Shown here piece by piece: positions 9,475-18,300 of a stretch of DNA of 64,000 nt (position 1 is the stretch's first letter; each line of letters begins with the position of its first letter). This DNA comes from Rothia sp. ZJ932 (GTDB lineage Bacteria > Actinomycetota > Actinomycetes > Actinomycetales > Micrococcaceae). The position numbers and the translations under genes are program-made. The stretch spans positions 682,001 through 746,000 of the forward strand of contig NZ_CP070480.1 in assembly GCF_016924835.1 (NCBI RefSeq). Reading direction: 5' to 3'. Under the pieces are notes generated by a model that worked only from the letters and a program-made list of their open reading frames with translations, did not search any database and had not been told where the DNA came from.

Positions 9475-11190
9475 TTATGCCTTGAACGCGAACACTACGG
9501 ATTCGTAGGGACGCAAGGTGTTGCCGGCGGGAGCGTCCTCGTAGTTGCTGATCAGTAGTTGGGTCTCGGTGAGGTCGTAACCGTAGTCGCGTTCGAGTTC
9601 TGCATCGGTAAAGTTGCTGATAACGAGCAGTACCTGCCCCTCAGATTCACCCTGACCGTAACGAAGGTAGGCGTAAACCTGGTTGTCATCAGCATCAAGT
9701 AGCTTGTAAGTGCCATTGACCACGATGGGGTGCGCGTGGCGCAGCTCGATGAGTTTCTTGTAGTGGTAGAACACCGAGTTCTCATCTGCCAACGCTTCTT
9801 TGGCGTTGATTTCGGTGTAGCGCGGATTGAGCTTGAGCCAGGGGCTGCCAGTGGTGAACCCGGCGTTCTCGGTGGTATCCCACTGCATGGGAGTACGGGC
9901 ATTATCTCGCCCTGATGCCGAGATATAACGCATCATATCGTCGTGGCTAACAGCGCCCGACCCCACGAGTTTTTCGTAGGAGTCGTGGATTTCAAGGTCG
10001 TTGTAGTCCTTGATGTCATCAAAGAAAACATTGGTCATGCCCAGCTCTTCACCCTGGTAGATGTAGGGGGTGCCCTGCATAAAGTGCAAGGTAGTACCCA
10101 ACATCTTTGCCGAGCGGACGCGGTGCTCGGGGGAATCGCTACCGAATCGAGAGACAGCGCGGGGCTGGTCGTGGTTGTTCCAGTACAGGGCGTTCCAGGC
10201 TTTGCCCGAAAGGTCGTCCTGCCACTTGGAGAGGATGCGTTTGAGATCCACCAGCTCAAAGCGGGTGTCATTCCACTTGCCCAGTTTCGCATCGGGGTTG
10301 GAGTCTACGCCCATATGCTCGAACTGAAAGAGGGTCTGCAACTCGTCGCGGTCAAAACCGGTGTAGAGCAGACCGTCGGCGGTGGTAACGAAAGGAGTCT
10401 CACCGACAGTGATAATGGGGTAGTGGCTCAGTACCTCACGGTACATTTCGTTGAGGAATTCGTGGACGCGCGGACCGTTAGCAGCCATCACCAGCGAGTC
10501 TGTTTTAGCACCAGCGGCTACCGCCGGATCATCAGGGTATGACTGGTCTTTGGAGATGAGGTTAATGACGTCCATACGGAAGCCCGCCACACCCTTATCG
10601 AGCCAGAAACGCATAAGATCGTAGACTTCTTCGCGTACCTTGGGGTTCTCCCAGTTCAGATCGGGCTGCTTCTTGGAGAAAAGATGTAGGTAGAACTGCT
10701 CGGTGGTTTCGTCCCATTCCCAAGCTGAAGGGGAGAAAGCTGCAACCCAGTTAGTGGGCGGAATCGGGGTGCCATCTTCTTCGAAACCAACCGCGTCCTT
10801 CCAGATGTAGTAGTCGCGGTAGGGGTTGTCTTTTGATGAACGGGACTGCACAAACCATTCGTGTTCGTCTGAGGTGTGGTTGACTACCAGATCCATTACG
10901 ATTTTGATGTTGTGCTCGGTGGCTACCTTCAGCATCTCATCAAAGTCTGCCATGGTGCCGAACTCATCCATAATGTCGCGGTAATCCGAAATATCGTAGC
11001 CGTTATCATCATTGGGGGATTTGTAGACGGGTGAGAGCCAGATAGCATCAATGCCGAGGTTGGCTAAGTAAGGCATGCGGGTGGTGATACCGGGGATGTC
11101 GCCGACGCCGTCACCGTTAGAATCCTGAAAAGAACGAGGGTAGATCTGGTAGATAACAGGTTCTTGCCACCACTGAGTTGATACAGACAC
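9475..11190 (-). CDS. GH13 alpha-glucosidase (oligo-1,6-glucosidase type)
   Basis: A 571-residue GH13 enzyme closely similar to the downstream gene. Catalytic residues are Asp207 in GFRMDVIN, Glu264 in TVGET and Asp340 in NNHDQPR. The Val after the nucleophile is the residue that marks isomaltase/oligo-1,6-glucosidase activity in characterised family members, in contrast to the Ala of the neighbour, so the pair may split alpha-1,6 and alpha-1,4 substrates. That specificity is inference from one position. The GTG start follows GAGAGAAAG. It begins 39 bases behind the EEP-family gene and should be cotranscribed with it. Confidence 0.93.
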   Translation of the reverse strand: MSVSTQWWQEPVIYQIYPRSFQDSNGDGVGDIPGITTRMPYLANLGIDAIWLSPVYKSPNDDNGYDISDYRDIMDEFGTMADFDEMLKVATEHNIKIVMDLVVNHTSDEHEWFVQSRSSKDNPYRDYYIWKDAVGFEEDGTPIPPTNWVAAFSPSAWEWDETTEQFYLHLFSKKQPDLNWENPKVREEVYDLMRFWLDKGVAGFRMDVINLISKDQSYPDDPAVAAGAKTDSLVMAANGPRVHEFLNEMYREVLSHYPIITVGETPFVTTADGLLYTGFDRDELQTLFQFEHMGVDSNPDAKLGKWNDTRFELVDLKRILSKWQDDLSGKAWNALYWNNHDQPRAVSRFGSDSPEHRVRSAKMLGTTLHFMQGTPYIYQGEELGMTNVFFDDIKDYNDLEIHDSYEKLVGSGAVSHDDMMRYISASGRDNARTPMQWDTTENAGFTTGSPWLKLNPRYTEINAKEALADENSVFYHYKKLIELRHAHPIVVNGTYKLLDADDNQVYAYLRYGQGESEGQVLLVISNFTDAELERDYGYDLTETQLLISNYEDAPAGNTLRPYESVVFAFKA

Positions 11191-11229
11191 GGTATTTCGC
11201 TTTCTCTCGTTGGATTGGTAAAAGTTTGT

Positions 11230-12075
11230 TTAGTTAAAGAGCTGTTGGGGGTCGAAGTCCACCAGAACACCGGAGTGATCTGAAATTGCCTCGGGGCTGT
11301 TATCGGCAAAAACTACCCGGTGATAATCAACCTGTAGGGGCTGATCGGTGAAGATGAAGTCAATCCGCATCGCTTTGGTCGCTGTTTCCCAACCAGCGAT
11401 TTTTTTGTGGACGGTGTATTCGCCCTCGCGTGCCTTTGCAAGGGGGTAGGTATCGTGCCACTGGCGTGAAATCACCTCAGCATAGCCTTCCTCAGGAGTC
11501 TCAGGATCATTGTTGAAGTCACCAGCGAGAATCACTGGAGCTTTGCCTGCCAGCTGCCTCAACTGAGAATCAAGTGATGCAAAATCTGAGGCAAAGAGAT
11601 ACTTATCTTCGATGAACCACCAGTTCATATGGGTGCTCGCCACCCAAAAACTGCCGTCAGCGTGAGGTATCTCTAGGGCAAGGGCAGTGCGTCGCCAAAC
11701 CTGGCTGTAATCGTAAGAATCATCCATCACGATGGGTGCAACCTGACGAGGTTTAACCTTGCTGAATACGGCAACGCCCTCATCGTAAGCGTTCCACGCC
11801 TCGTGTGCATCTACCCACGACCAGTAGTAGGGCCTACCTAAGTCTTTGAGAAAATGCGCGAGGAGAAGACCAAAATTATCGTGGTGAACCGCTCGCTCAG
11901 TAGCCGAGAGATAGTATTCATCAGCGCTGATGGCGAGAGTCTCCTGGTGCTGATTGACTTCTTGCAAAGCAACAACATCAATATCTTCATCAATGATGAA
12001 CTTCGCCAATGTCTTAATCTTGGGAATCTGGTGCAGCTCCACCCAGCTGTGGGTATTGAGAGTCAGAATTTTCAT
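11230..12075 (-). CDS. Endonuclease/exonuclease/phosphatase family protein
   Basis: A 281-residue protein of the EEP (DNase I/sphingomyelinase-like) fold. Visible motifs in order: LNTHSW at the N-terminus, ALQEVNQ with the metal-binding Glu (about 37), THMNWW, GDFNND with the catalytic Asp/Asn, and SDHSGVL with the closing Asp-His. No signal peptide is present. It is the first gene of the minus-strand alpha-glucosidase unit and diverges from the PTS gene. That is an odd setting for a phosphodiesterase or nuclease, and its substrate is unknown. The ATG at 12075 gives the natural N-terminus MKILTLNTHSW. Confidence 0.88.
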   Translation of the reverse strand: MKILTLNTHSWVELHQIPKIKTLAKFIIDEDIDVVALQEVNQHQETLAISADEYYLSATERAVHHDNFGLLLAHFLKDLGRPYYWSWVDAHEAWNAYDEGVAVFSKVKPRQVAPIVMDDSYDYSQVWRRTALALEIPHADGSFWVASTHMNWWFIEDKYLFASDFASLDSQLRQLAGKAPVILAGDFNNDPETPEEGYAEVISRQWHDTYPLAKAREGEYTVHKKIAGWETATKAMRIDFIFTDQPLQVDYHRVVFADNSPEAISDHSGVLVDFDPQQLFN

Positions 12076-12197
12076 GGTTTTGAGTCAGCCTGCGCTTTTG
12101 AATAAATAGTGGTGATAGTTGATTCTGCTTGGCACAAAAGCCATCGGTTTCATCTTATGGACGAGCGACGTGCCATCCCGCTTTAAGTCGTAAATAT

Positions 12198-12206
12198 ATC
12201 GAAAGA
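12198..12206 (+). promoter_or_regulatory. Shared 9-mer ATCGAAAGA, copy 1
   Basis: ATCGAAAGA in the divergent region between the EEP/alpha-glucosidase unit and the PTS gene. The same 9-mer recurs inverted at 12319 and again at 14033 before the RpiR gene. A candidate operator for the linked RpiR regulator; function is inference. Confidence 0.4.
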
Positions 12207-12318
12207 ACTTTTGCCGGTTTCTGTTACTGATGTGTCAAACGTTGAAACTATTGCCAAAACCATCGTGGCGTGGTGTTAAACACTCAGATACCATGTATTC
12301 TCTTCTTCGTTACTTGTC

Positions 12319-12327
12319 TCTTTCGAT
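12319..12327 (-). promoter_or_regulatory. Shared 9-mer ATCGAAAGA, copy 2 (inverted)
   Basis: TCTTTCGAT on the plus strand, 16 bases before the ATG of the PTS gene and directly upstream of its GAGGA ribosome site. A protein bound here could block PTS expression. Confidence 0.4.
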
Positions 12328-12343
12328 TGAGGATTAATCTGCC

Positions 12344-13972
12344 ATGATGGAGAAAATCCAGAGGTTCGGCTCGGCAATGCTTGCCCCCGTCCTCATCTTT
12401 GCATTCGCCGGTCTTGCCGTCGGTATCGCAATTATTTGTAAAAATGAGCAGCTGCTCGGAAGCATCGCTGCTGAAGGTACCGGTTGGTACAACTTCTGGT
12501 CTGTCTGGGAGTCCGGCGCTTGGACTGTTTTCAACCAGATGGAACTTCTGTTCGTTCTTGGTCTGCCCATTGCTTTGGCTAAGCAGGCTCAGGCACGTGC
12601 GGTTCTTGAAGCCGGTCTGGTCTACCTGACCTTCAACTACTTCGTTGGCGCCATCTTGAGCATTTGGGGTACCAACTTCGGTATTGACTTTGAGCAGGAC
12701 CTCTCAGAGGGTGCTGCCGGCACCGGTTTGAAGATGATTGCTGGTATCAAGACCCTCGACACCGGTATCTTCGGTGCAATCATCATCTCCGCTATTGTTG
12801 TGTGGTTGCATAACCGCTTCTTCAACACCAAGCTCCCCGACTTCTTGGGCATCTTCCAGGGCACCCAGTTCGTTTACGGTCTTGGCTTCTTCTTGATGAT
12901 GCCCGTTGCTCTGTTCTTCTGCCTGGTATGGCCCACCATCCAGACCGGCATCGGCTCACTGCAGGGTCTGTTCATGGGCTCAGGCGTTTTCGGTATCTGG
13001 CTCTACGTCTTCCTGGAACGCATCCTGATTCCCACCGGTCTGCACCACTTCATCTACACCCCCTTCGTCTTCGGCCCCGCTGTTACTCCTAACGGCGTCA
13101 CCAAAGACTGGGTTGCAGCTCTGCCCCAGATCGCTCAGTCAGCAGCTCCCCTCTCAGAGCAGTTCCCCGCAGGTGGCTTCGGTCTGCACGGTAACTCAAA
13201 GGTCTTCGCACCGCTGGGTATCGCCGCGGCGTTCTACACCACCGCGCGTCCTGAAAAGCGTAAAGAGACCCTCGCTCTGCTGATTCCTGTCTGCTTGACC
13301 GCAATCTTGATCGGTATCACCGAGCCCCTGGAATTCACCTTCCTGTTCCTGGCACCCCCGCTGTTCGCAGTACACGCTGTTCTGGCGGCAAGCATGGCGT
13401 CAGTCATGTACGTCTTCGGTCTGCGCGGCAACATGGGTGGCGGTCTGATCGACTTCCTGTTCCAGAACTGGATTCCGCTGTGGGGTAACCACTCAGGTAC
13501 CTACATCTCGCAGATCGTCATCGGTCTAATCTTCACCCTGATTTACTTCGTAGTCTTCCGCTTCTTGATCCTCAAGTTCGACTTCAAGACCCCCGGTCGT
13601 GAAGCTGAGGGCGGCGAAACCAAGCTCTACACCAAAGCCGAGTACAAGGAAGCAAAGAAGGCAGGCACCCTGGGCGCAGCCGCTGCAGGCTCAACTGCTA
13701 CCGCAGTTGATTCCAAGGATCCCTACAACCAGCGTGCAACTGACTTCTTGGCTTTGCTCGGTGGCGCTCAGAACATCACCTCGGTGAACAACTGCGCAAC
13801 CCGTTTGCGTGTATCTGTTGATAACCCCGAGCTCGTTGCTTCTGAGACTGACTTCAAGGGTGCTGGCGCTCTTGGCTTGGTCAACAAGGGTAAGGCTTTG
13901 CAGGTTATCGTCGGTATGGACGTTCCTCAGGTTCGTGACCGTTTCGAAGAGATGGTTAACTCCAACAAGTAA
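12344..13972 (+). CDS. PTS alpha-glucoside transporter subunit EIICB
   Basis: Takes up and phosphorylates an alpha-glucoside across the cell membrane. The 542 residues comprise an EIIC domain with about ten hydrophobic segments and the substrate-site signature GITEPLEFTFLF, then a linker rich in Lys, Ala and Glu (about 420-465), and a C-terminal EIIB domain with the phosphorylated Cys484 in NNCATRLRV. The EIIA function must come from elsewhere, since no EIIA is in the window. It looks most like AglA/MalX-type alpha-glucoside permeases, and the neighbouring alpha-glucosidases and RpiR regulator agree. Two ATG codons stand in tandem; the GAGGA site is 10 bases before the first. Confidence 0.92.
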   Translation: MMEKIQRFGSAMLAPVLIFAFAGLAVGIAIICKNEQLLGSIAAEGTGWYNFWSVWESGAWTVFNQMELLFVLGLPIALAKQAQARAVLEAGLVYLTFNYFVGAILSIWGTNFGIDFEQDLSEGAAGTGLKMIAGIKTLDTGIFGAIIISAIVVWLHNRFFNTKLPDFLGIFQGTQFVYGLGFFLMMPVALFFCLVWPTIQTGIGSLQGLFMGSGVFGIWLYVFLERILIPTGLHHFIYTPFVFGPAVTPNGVTKDWVAALPQIAQSAAPLSEQFPAGGFGLHGNSKVFAPLGIAAAFYTTARPEKRKETLALLIPVCLTAILIGITEPLEFTFLFLAPPLFAVHAVLAASMASVMYVFGLRGNMGGGLIDFLFQNWIPLWGNHSGTYISQIVIGLIFTLIYFVVFRFLILKFDFKTPGREAEGGETKLYTKAEYKEAKKAGTLGAAAAGSTATAVDSKDPYNQRATDFLALLGGAQNITSVNNCATRLRVSVDNPELVASETDFKGAGALGLVNKGKALQVIVGMDVPQVRDRFEEMVNSNK

Positions 13973-13999
13973 ACGTTCACTTCACTTTTTGAGTGAATG

Positions 14000-14076
14000 A
14001 ACAAAGCTCCCGGTTAGCTTATATGCTGTACTATCGAAAGAATAGGTAGCATCGTAAGACACCGGGAGCTTTTGTT
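14000..14076 (+). promoter_or_regulatory. Long hairpin spanning the PTS-rpiR gap
   Basis: AACAAAGCTCCCGGT at 14000 pairs with ACCGGGAGCTTTTGTT ending at 14076. Inside, ATGCT/AGCAT and CTAT/ATAG continue the stem, leaving the CGAAAGA of the shared 9-mer in the apical loop. The right arm contains GGGAG, the only ribosome site for the rpiR start at 14072, and then a T-run. It can serve as PTS terminator and as a lid on rpiR translation. Confidence 0.65.
14033..14041 (+). promoter_or_regulatory. Shared 9-mer ATCGAAAGA, copy 3
   Basis: Third copy of ATCGAAAGA, 30 bases upstream of the rpiR start and at the apex of the hairpin 14000-14076. This would fit autoregulation by RpiR or an RNA-level signal. 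Confidence 0.4.
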
Positions 14077-14833
14077 GGATTTGCAGGACATCGTCAATGC
14101 CCATCAGCACCGTTTTAGTGAGACGGAGCGCGATATCCTCGCTTTCATGCTGGAGAACGAGGAGTTCGTCAGTGAGGCTACTATTTCATCTCTTGCCCAC
14201 CGAACCTTTACTTCTACGTCGAGTATTATTCGGCTGACTAAAAAGCTGGATTTTACGGGGTTTGCGGAGCTCAAATATTTCATCAAGTCGTCGTTGAATA
14301 AGCCGGTAGGCTCTCCTGAAAACTTTGTGGAGTCAGCAAAAGATGACATTGCCAAGACTTTTGAATTCCTTGAGGGATACGATTTAGCCCCGGCACTTGA
14401 GAAAATCCGACAAGCTCGCAGTCTTTACTGCTACGGCACCGGCTATGCCCAGCGCAACGCGGTGCAAGAATTTGCTAAATCTATGCTCTCGTGCGGACGC
14501 TTTACGCACGTGATCCCGGCTCACAATGAGTTTGCCGGCAGTGCTCACGTGATGACCGCCGAAGACCTTGTCATCATTGTTTCGCTTTCGGGCAATACAG
14601 AGCAGATTCGAGAGACGGTTAACTTACTGTCATTGCGGAAGATTCCCATGATTGTGGTGACCGCATTTGGCATGAACTATATGTCTTCGGTAGCGAACTT
14701 CAGTCTGCGATACGCCGCGACCCCGCGTCCTATCCCCATGCAACGCACCCCCTTTCATTCCTTTATTGGTCTCAACGTACTATTGGATTACGTGGTACGC
14801 CGCTATATTGACTTGATTGATCAAGATTTATAA
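14072..14833 (+). CDS. RpiR family transcriptional regulator (HTH + SIS)
   Basis: A 253-residue sugar-responsive regulator. The N-terminal HTH_6 domain covers about 1-75 (SSLAHRTFTSTSSIIRLTKKL is the helix-turn-helix core). A SIS phosphosugar-binding domain covers about 95-235 with IIVSLSGNTEQIRE, the phosphate loop. Its place right behind the alpha-glucoside PTS makes it the likely regulator of the locus, sensing a phosphorylated sugar. The TTG start at 14072 fits the family N-terminus (MLDLQDIVNAHQ) and the GGGAG site, which is buried in the hairpin at 14000. The end overlaps or touches the next gene. Confidence 0.92.
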   Translation: MLDLQDIVNAHQHRFSETERDILAFMLENEEFVSEATISSLAHRTFTSTSSIIRLTKKLDFTGFAELKYFIKSSLNKPVGSPENFVESAKDDIAKTFEFLEGYDLAPALEKIRQARSLYCYGTGYAQRNAVQEFAKSMLSCGRFTHVIPAHNEFAGSAHVMTAEDLVIIVSLSGNTEQIRETVNLLSLRKIPMIVVTAFGMNYMSSVANFSLRYAATPRPIPMQRTPFHSFIGLNVLLDYVVRRYIDLIDQDL

Positions 14834-14837
14834 CTCC

Positions 14838-15302
14838 ATGAACGCTATTTATAACTTTTTAGAAAATTCATCGCGCCTGAGAACTGTGCTTTTTTGGGTG
14901 TGGATGCTCAGCGCCGCTGGTTTTGTGCTTTTTGCCTATACACAGTCAATGACGGTGGGACAGAGCTTCAGTGAAACTCTGCAGCACCCTGCTATTGCTC
15001 TTTCATTTTTAGTGGCGTGTATGTCTGTGATTCAGTCGGTCATGCTGAAGGTCGCTGAGAGCGAGAACCCTCAAACGGTACGACTTTTTGGTATTTTCAG
15101 CGTGGTTCAGCAGATTCTGGTGGGCAACCTTATCGCCGCGCTCGTTGCTTTTTTCCTCGTGCGTTCTCTGCGCTTTGAAGACCGCACGGAGCAGTTCGCT
15201 CCGCAATGGAGGTGGGCGCTGGTCGGAGGTATGGTGCTGATTGGTGTCCTTACCCTCTTGACCCTTATTGCCCGCTATAACCAGATGACGCCGGGCAGCT
15301 AG
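14838..15302 (+). CDS. Small four-segment membrane protein
   Basis: A 154-residue hydrophobic protein with about four membrane spans (roughly 14-34, 52-73, 86-106 and 129-150 from this start). I do not recognise the family. The ATG at 14838 is 5 bases after the rpiR stop; a TTG at 14817 inside rpiR is an alternative, and neither has a clear ribosome site. Tight spacing suggests cotranscription with rpiR, but nothing links it to sugar uptake. It is followed by the large helicase-like gene. Confidence 0.65.
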   Translation: MNAIYNFLENSSRLRTVLFWVWMLSAAGFVLFAYTQSMTVGQSFSETLQHPAIALSFLVACMSVIQSVMLKVAESENPQTVRLFGIFSVVQQILVGNLIAALVAFFLVRSLRFEDRTEQFAPQWRWALVGGMVLIGVLTLLTLIARYNQMTPGS

Positions 15303-15385
15303 TTTTTCCTTTTCTTATATCACCATTGGCATAAAGAGTGCGCCCTGTAGGGGCGATGACGTGTACTACGAAGGATTGTTTGAAC

Positions 15386-18300
15386 GTGAGTGAATCCGCC
15401 CAGAATCAGCAACAAGACTACACCGCAGCAGATAGTTTTAATGAAGAAAGCGCTGCCGGTCTTGAGCGGTGGGCTGAGCAGATGGACCTGTACACCGGGC
15501 CTGACGCGCTGCTTGATTTCAACCAGGTTGATTACGTTCATATTGATTTGTCGAATGCTAACCCCTCTGGCGTCGCGCAGTTGATGATGGGGCGCAAAAC
15601 TCGCCTCTCAACAATTTTGCGTGAGAAGTCCCTCTTGGAATCGGGGATGAGCGCGGCACGTGTTTTGCGGGCTAAGATTTTTGAGCTTGAGACAGAGCAC
15701 GGTTTGGATGCCGGCTATTTTGTGGCTGGCACCGCCTCATGGCTTTCTCGTGATCTCGGATCAGCCCAACGGTTGGCTACCGAGAAACGGTTCATTGCCC
15801 CCATCTTGCTTGCACCTTTGGCTATTACCCCGCATACAAGCGGCGATGATTTTGAGTTGCGCTTGACGGGTGCCGCCAAACTGAATCCGGCATTGGTGCG
15901 TCAGCTGCGTAAAGAGTACAACATTGATTTGAGCAGCATGGATGTGGCTGCCCTGGCGAACTCAATGTCGCGCCTTGACCCTGAGCCTGTGATCGACCGT
16001 ATGCGCTCATCCACCGCGAAGATCCCCGGCATGATGATTGAGTCGAAGTACCTGGTCTCCACCTTCGCCGATCTTAAAGAGAGCACCGGTGCCCTACCTG
16101 CTACAGCGCACACCAAAGTTGTGCGTGATCTCGCTGCCCTCAAATCAGGCATCGAGCTCTCCTCACACGCGCCCGTGGCGGTGAACCCGCTACCCCCAAT
16201 TGATACACGTCCAGTAGCCGATGAATTCTTAGTTGCCGATGCAGATGCATCTGCCCAGGAGGTTGTAGATTTAGCTTCCAGCGGTCATTCTTTGGCTATC
16301 ACCTCGGCACCCGGTACCGACGACATTCGCACGGCCCTTAATATTGCCTCTACTCTGATGAGCCAGAATAAATCGGTGCTGATTGTAGGGGAGAAGAGCT
16401 CTACTCTACGCACTATTGCCGCGCAAACCGCAGCGCTGGGTCTGGGCGATACCGTTTTTGACGTGCTCAAAGATAGAGAGAGCGAAGAAACCCGTCAGCT
16501 ACTCATTCAAGCAATTGTACGCAATGAGAACGCTGTTGAACCTGATTATTCTGAGGTGTACGCTGAGCTTGAAACCACCCGCAACCAGCTCGCTGAGCAC
16601 CTTAACGCTTTGAAATACACAGAGTCACGATGGGGCTGCTCACCCTTTGATGCGATGCAGACCCTGGCGGCGCTGACTGCACAGCAGCCTGCTCCTTCAA
16701 CTCACGTTCGTTTCAACCGTGATGTCATGGACGCGCTCACCGACCGCTCCGCTACCACCCGACAGCTCGTGCGGTTGGGCGAACTGGCAGGCTACCGCTC
16801 GTCCACCCAATTTTCGCCTTGGCATCAAGCCACCCTCGTAGACACCCAGGAAAGCCAAGCTGCTCATGAGCTGGTGAAATCGCTGCACGAATCTATGACC
16901 AACCTTCGTGCCGCCATGAGCCTGATGGGCAACGAAACTGGTATGCGAACCGGCAACAGCCTTGAGCAGTGGAATGAACAGTTGGGTTTGCTAGAACGAA
17001 TCCGCGAAACTCTCAAAGAGTTCACGGGTGATATCTTCGAACGCCCGGTGACCGATTTAATCGCTGCGACCGCCTCGGGTAGCTGGCGACGCGAACGCGG
17101 CATCGAGATGAGCACCATGCAACGCTCACGCCTGCGTAAAGCTGCCAAGGAATACATTCGCCCCGGCGTACACCTGGGCGATATTCACGATGCGCTGGTT
17201 GTGGTGCAAAGCCAGCGCGAAGAGTGGATTACCTGGGCAGCAGAGGGCAGCCTTCCTGTACCACCGGCAAACCTTGACGAATTGCGCGCTCATCATGATG
17301 AGTTGCGTGCCGAATTTACCGGTCTCGAACTCGTTCTCGAAAACAGCCCTCAGGGCAATGATTTTATTACCGCACCGGCGGCAGATATACTCAAACGCTT
17401 GAGTCACCTCATCGATGACGAATACCTGTTGCACACCCTGCCTGAGCGCGATGGCTTGATTCGTTCACTCACAGAACAGGGCCTCGGCGAGCTGCTGGAT
17501 GACTTACGCGAGCGTCAAATTCCCGCTGAACACGCACCCGCTGAACTAGAGCTTGCCTGGTGGCAGACTGCTCTGGAAATGATGATCGCTTCGCAAGAAA
17601 TTGAAATTCTTGACGGCAACCAGCTAAGAGAACTCGAAGCTCGCTTCCGCCGTGCAGACTACCGTCATATCGCGTCCACCCCTGCACGCTTGCTACACCG
17701 CTTGGCGATGCAGTGGCAAAAAGCGATCAGCGAGTACGCCGATGAAGCTGCATACCTTAAATCTCACCTGCGTGCCCACGAGTTTAGCCTTTATGAGATT
17801 CTCACCCACGCCCCGCACCTAGCCACTACTCTCTACCCTCTGTGGGTTTCTTCGCCCTTTGCTATCAGCCGCAAGATTCCTGCCCATCAACGCTTTGACA
17901 CGGTGATTCTCTTGGACGCTGAATCGACCCCGCTGGCAGCTAACCTACCAGCGATTACTCGCGCAGACCAGGTCATTGCCTTCGGCGACTCGGTGAGCGG
18001 TCGCCCTGTACCCTTCATGGTGTCAGCAGTTGCCCACAACGCAGTGATGGACGTTGATGACAATTTGGAATCCACCATCGATGTGCTAGCAAAGATCGTT
18101 CCTCAGCGCTCGCTCGCCATCGTCAACCGTGCCATAGACCCCGCTCTCTTTAGCTACTTGAATGAGCACTACTACAACGGTCAGCTCATCCACTACCCCT
18201 GGGGTGAAGAAATCACCGAGAGCGTCGCGGGGCTCAGCGTGGAATACGTGAGCCTTGAGGGGCGTATGAGCGATAACGCCAGCATGGATTCCCCCTCCGT

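Noticed and set aside
9943-10542. Plus-strand 199-codon frame opposite the alpha-glucosidase gene
   Set aside because: Antisense shadow; the GH13 reading on the minus strand has all catalytic motifs.
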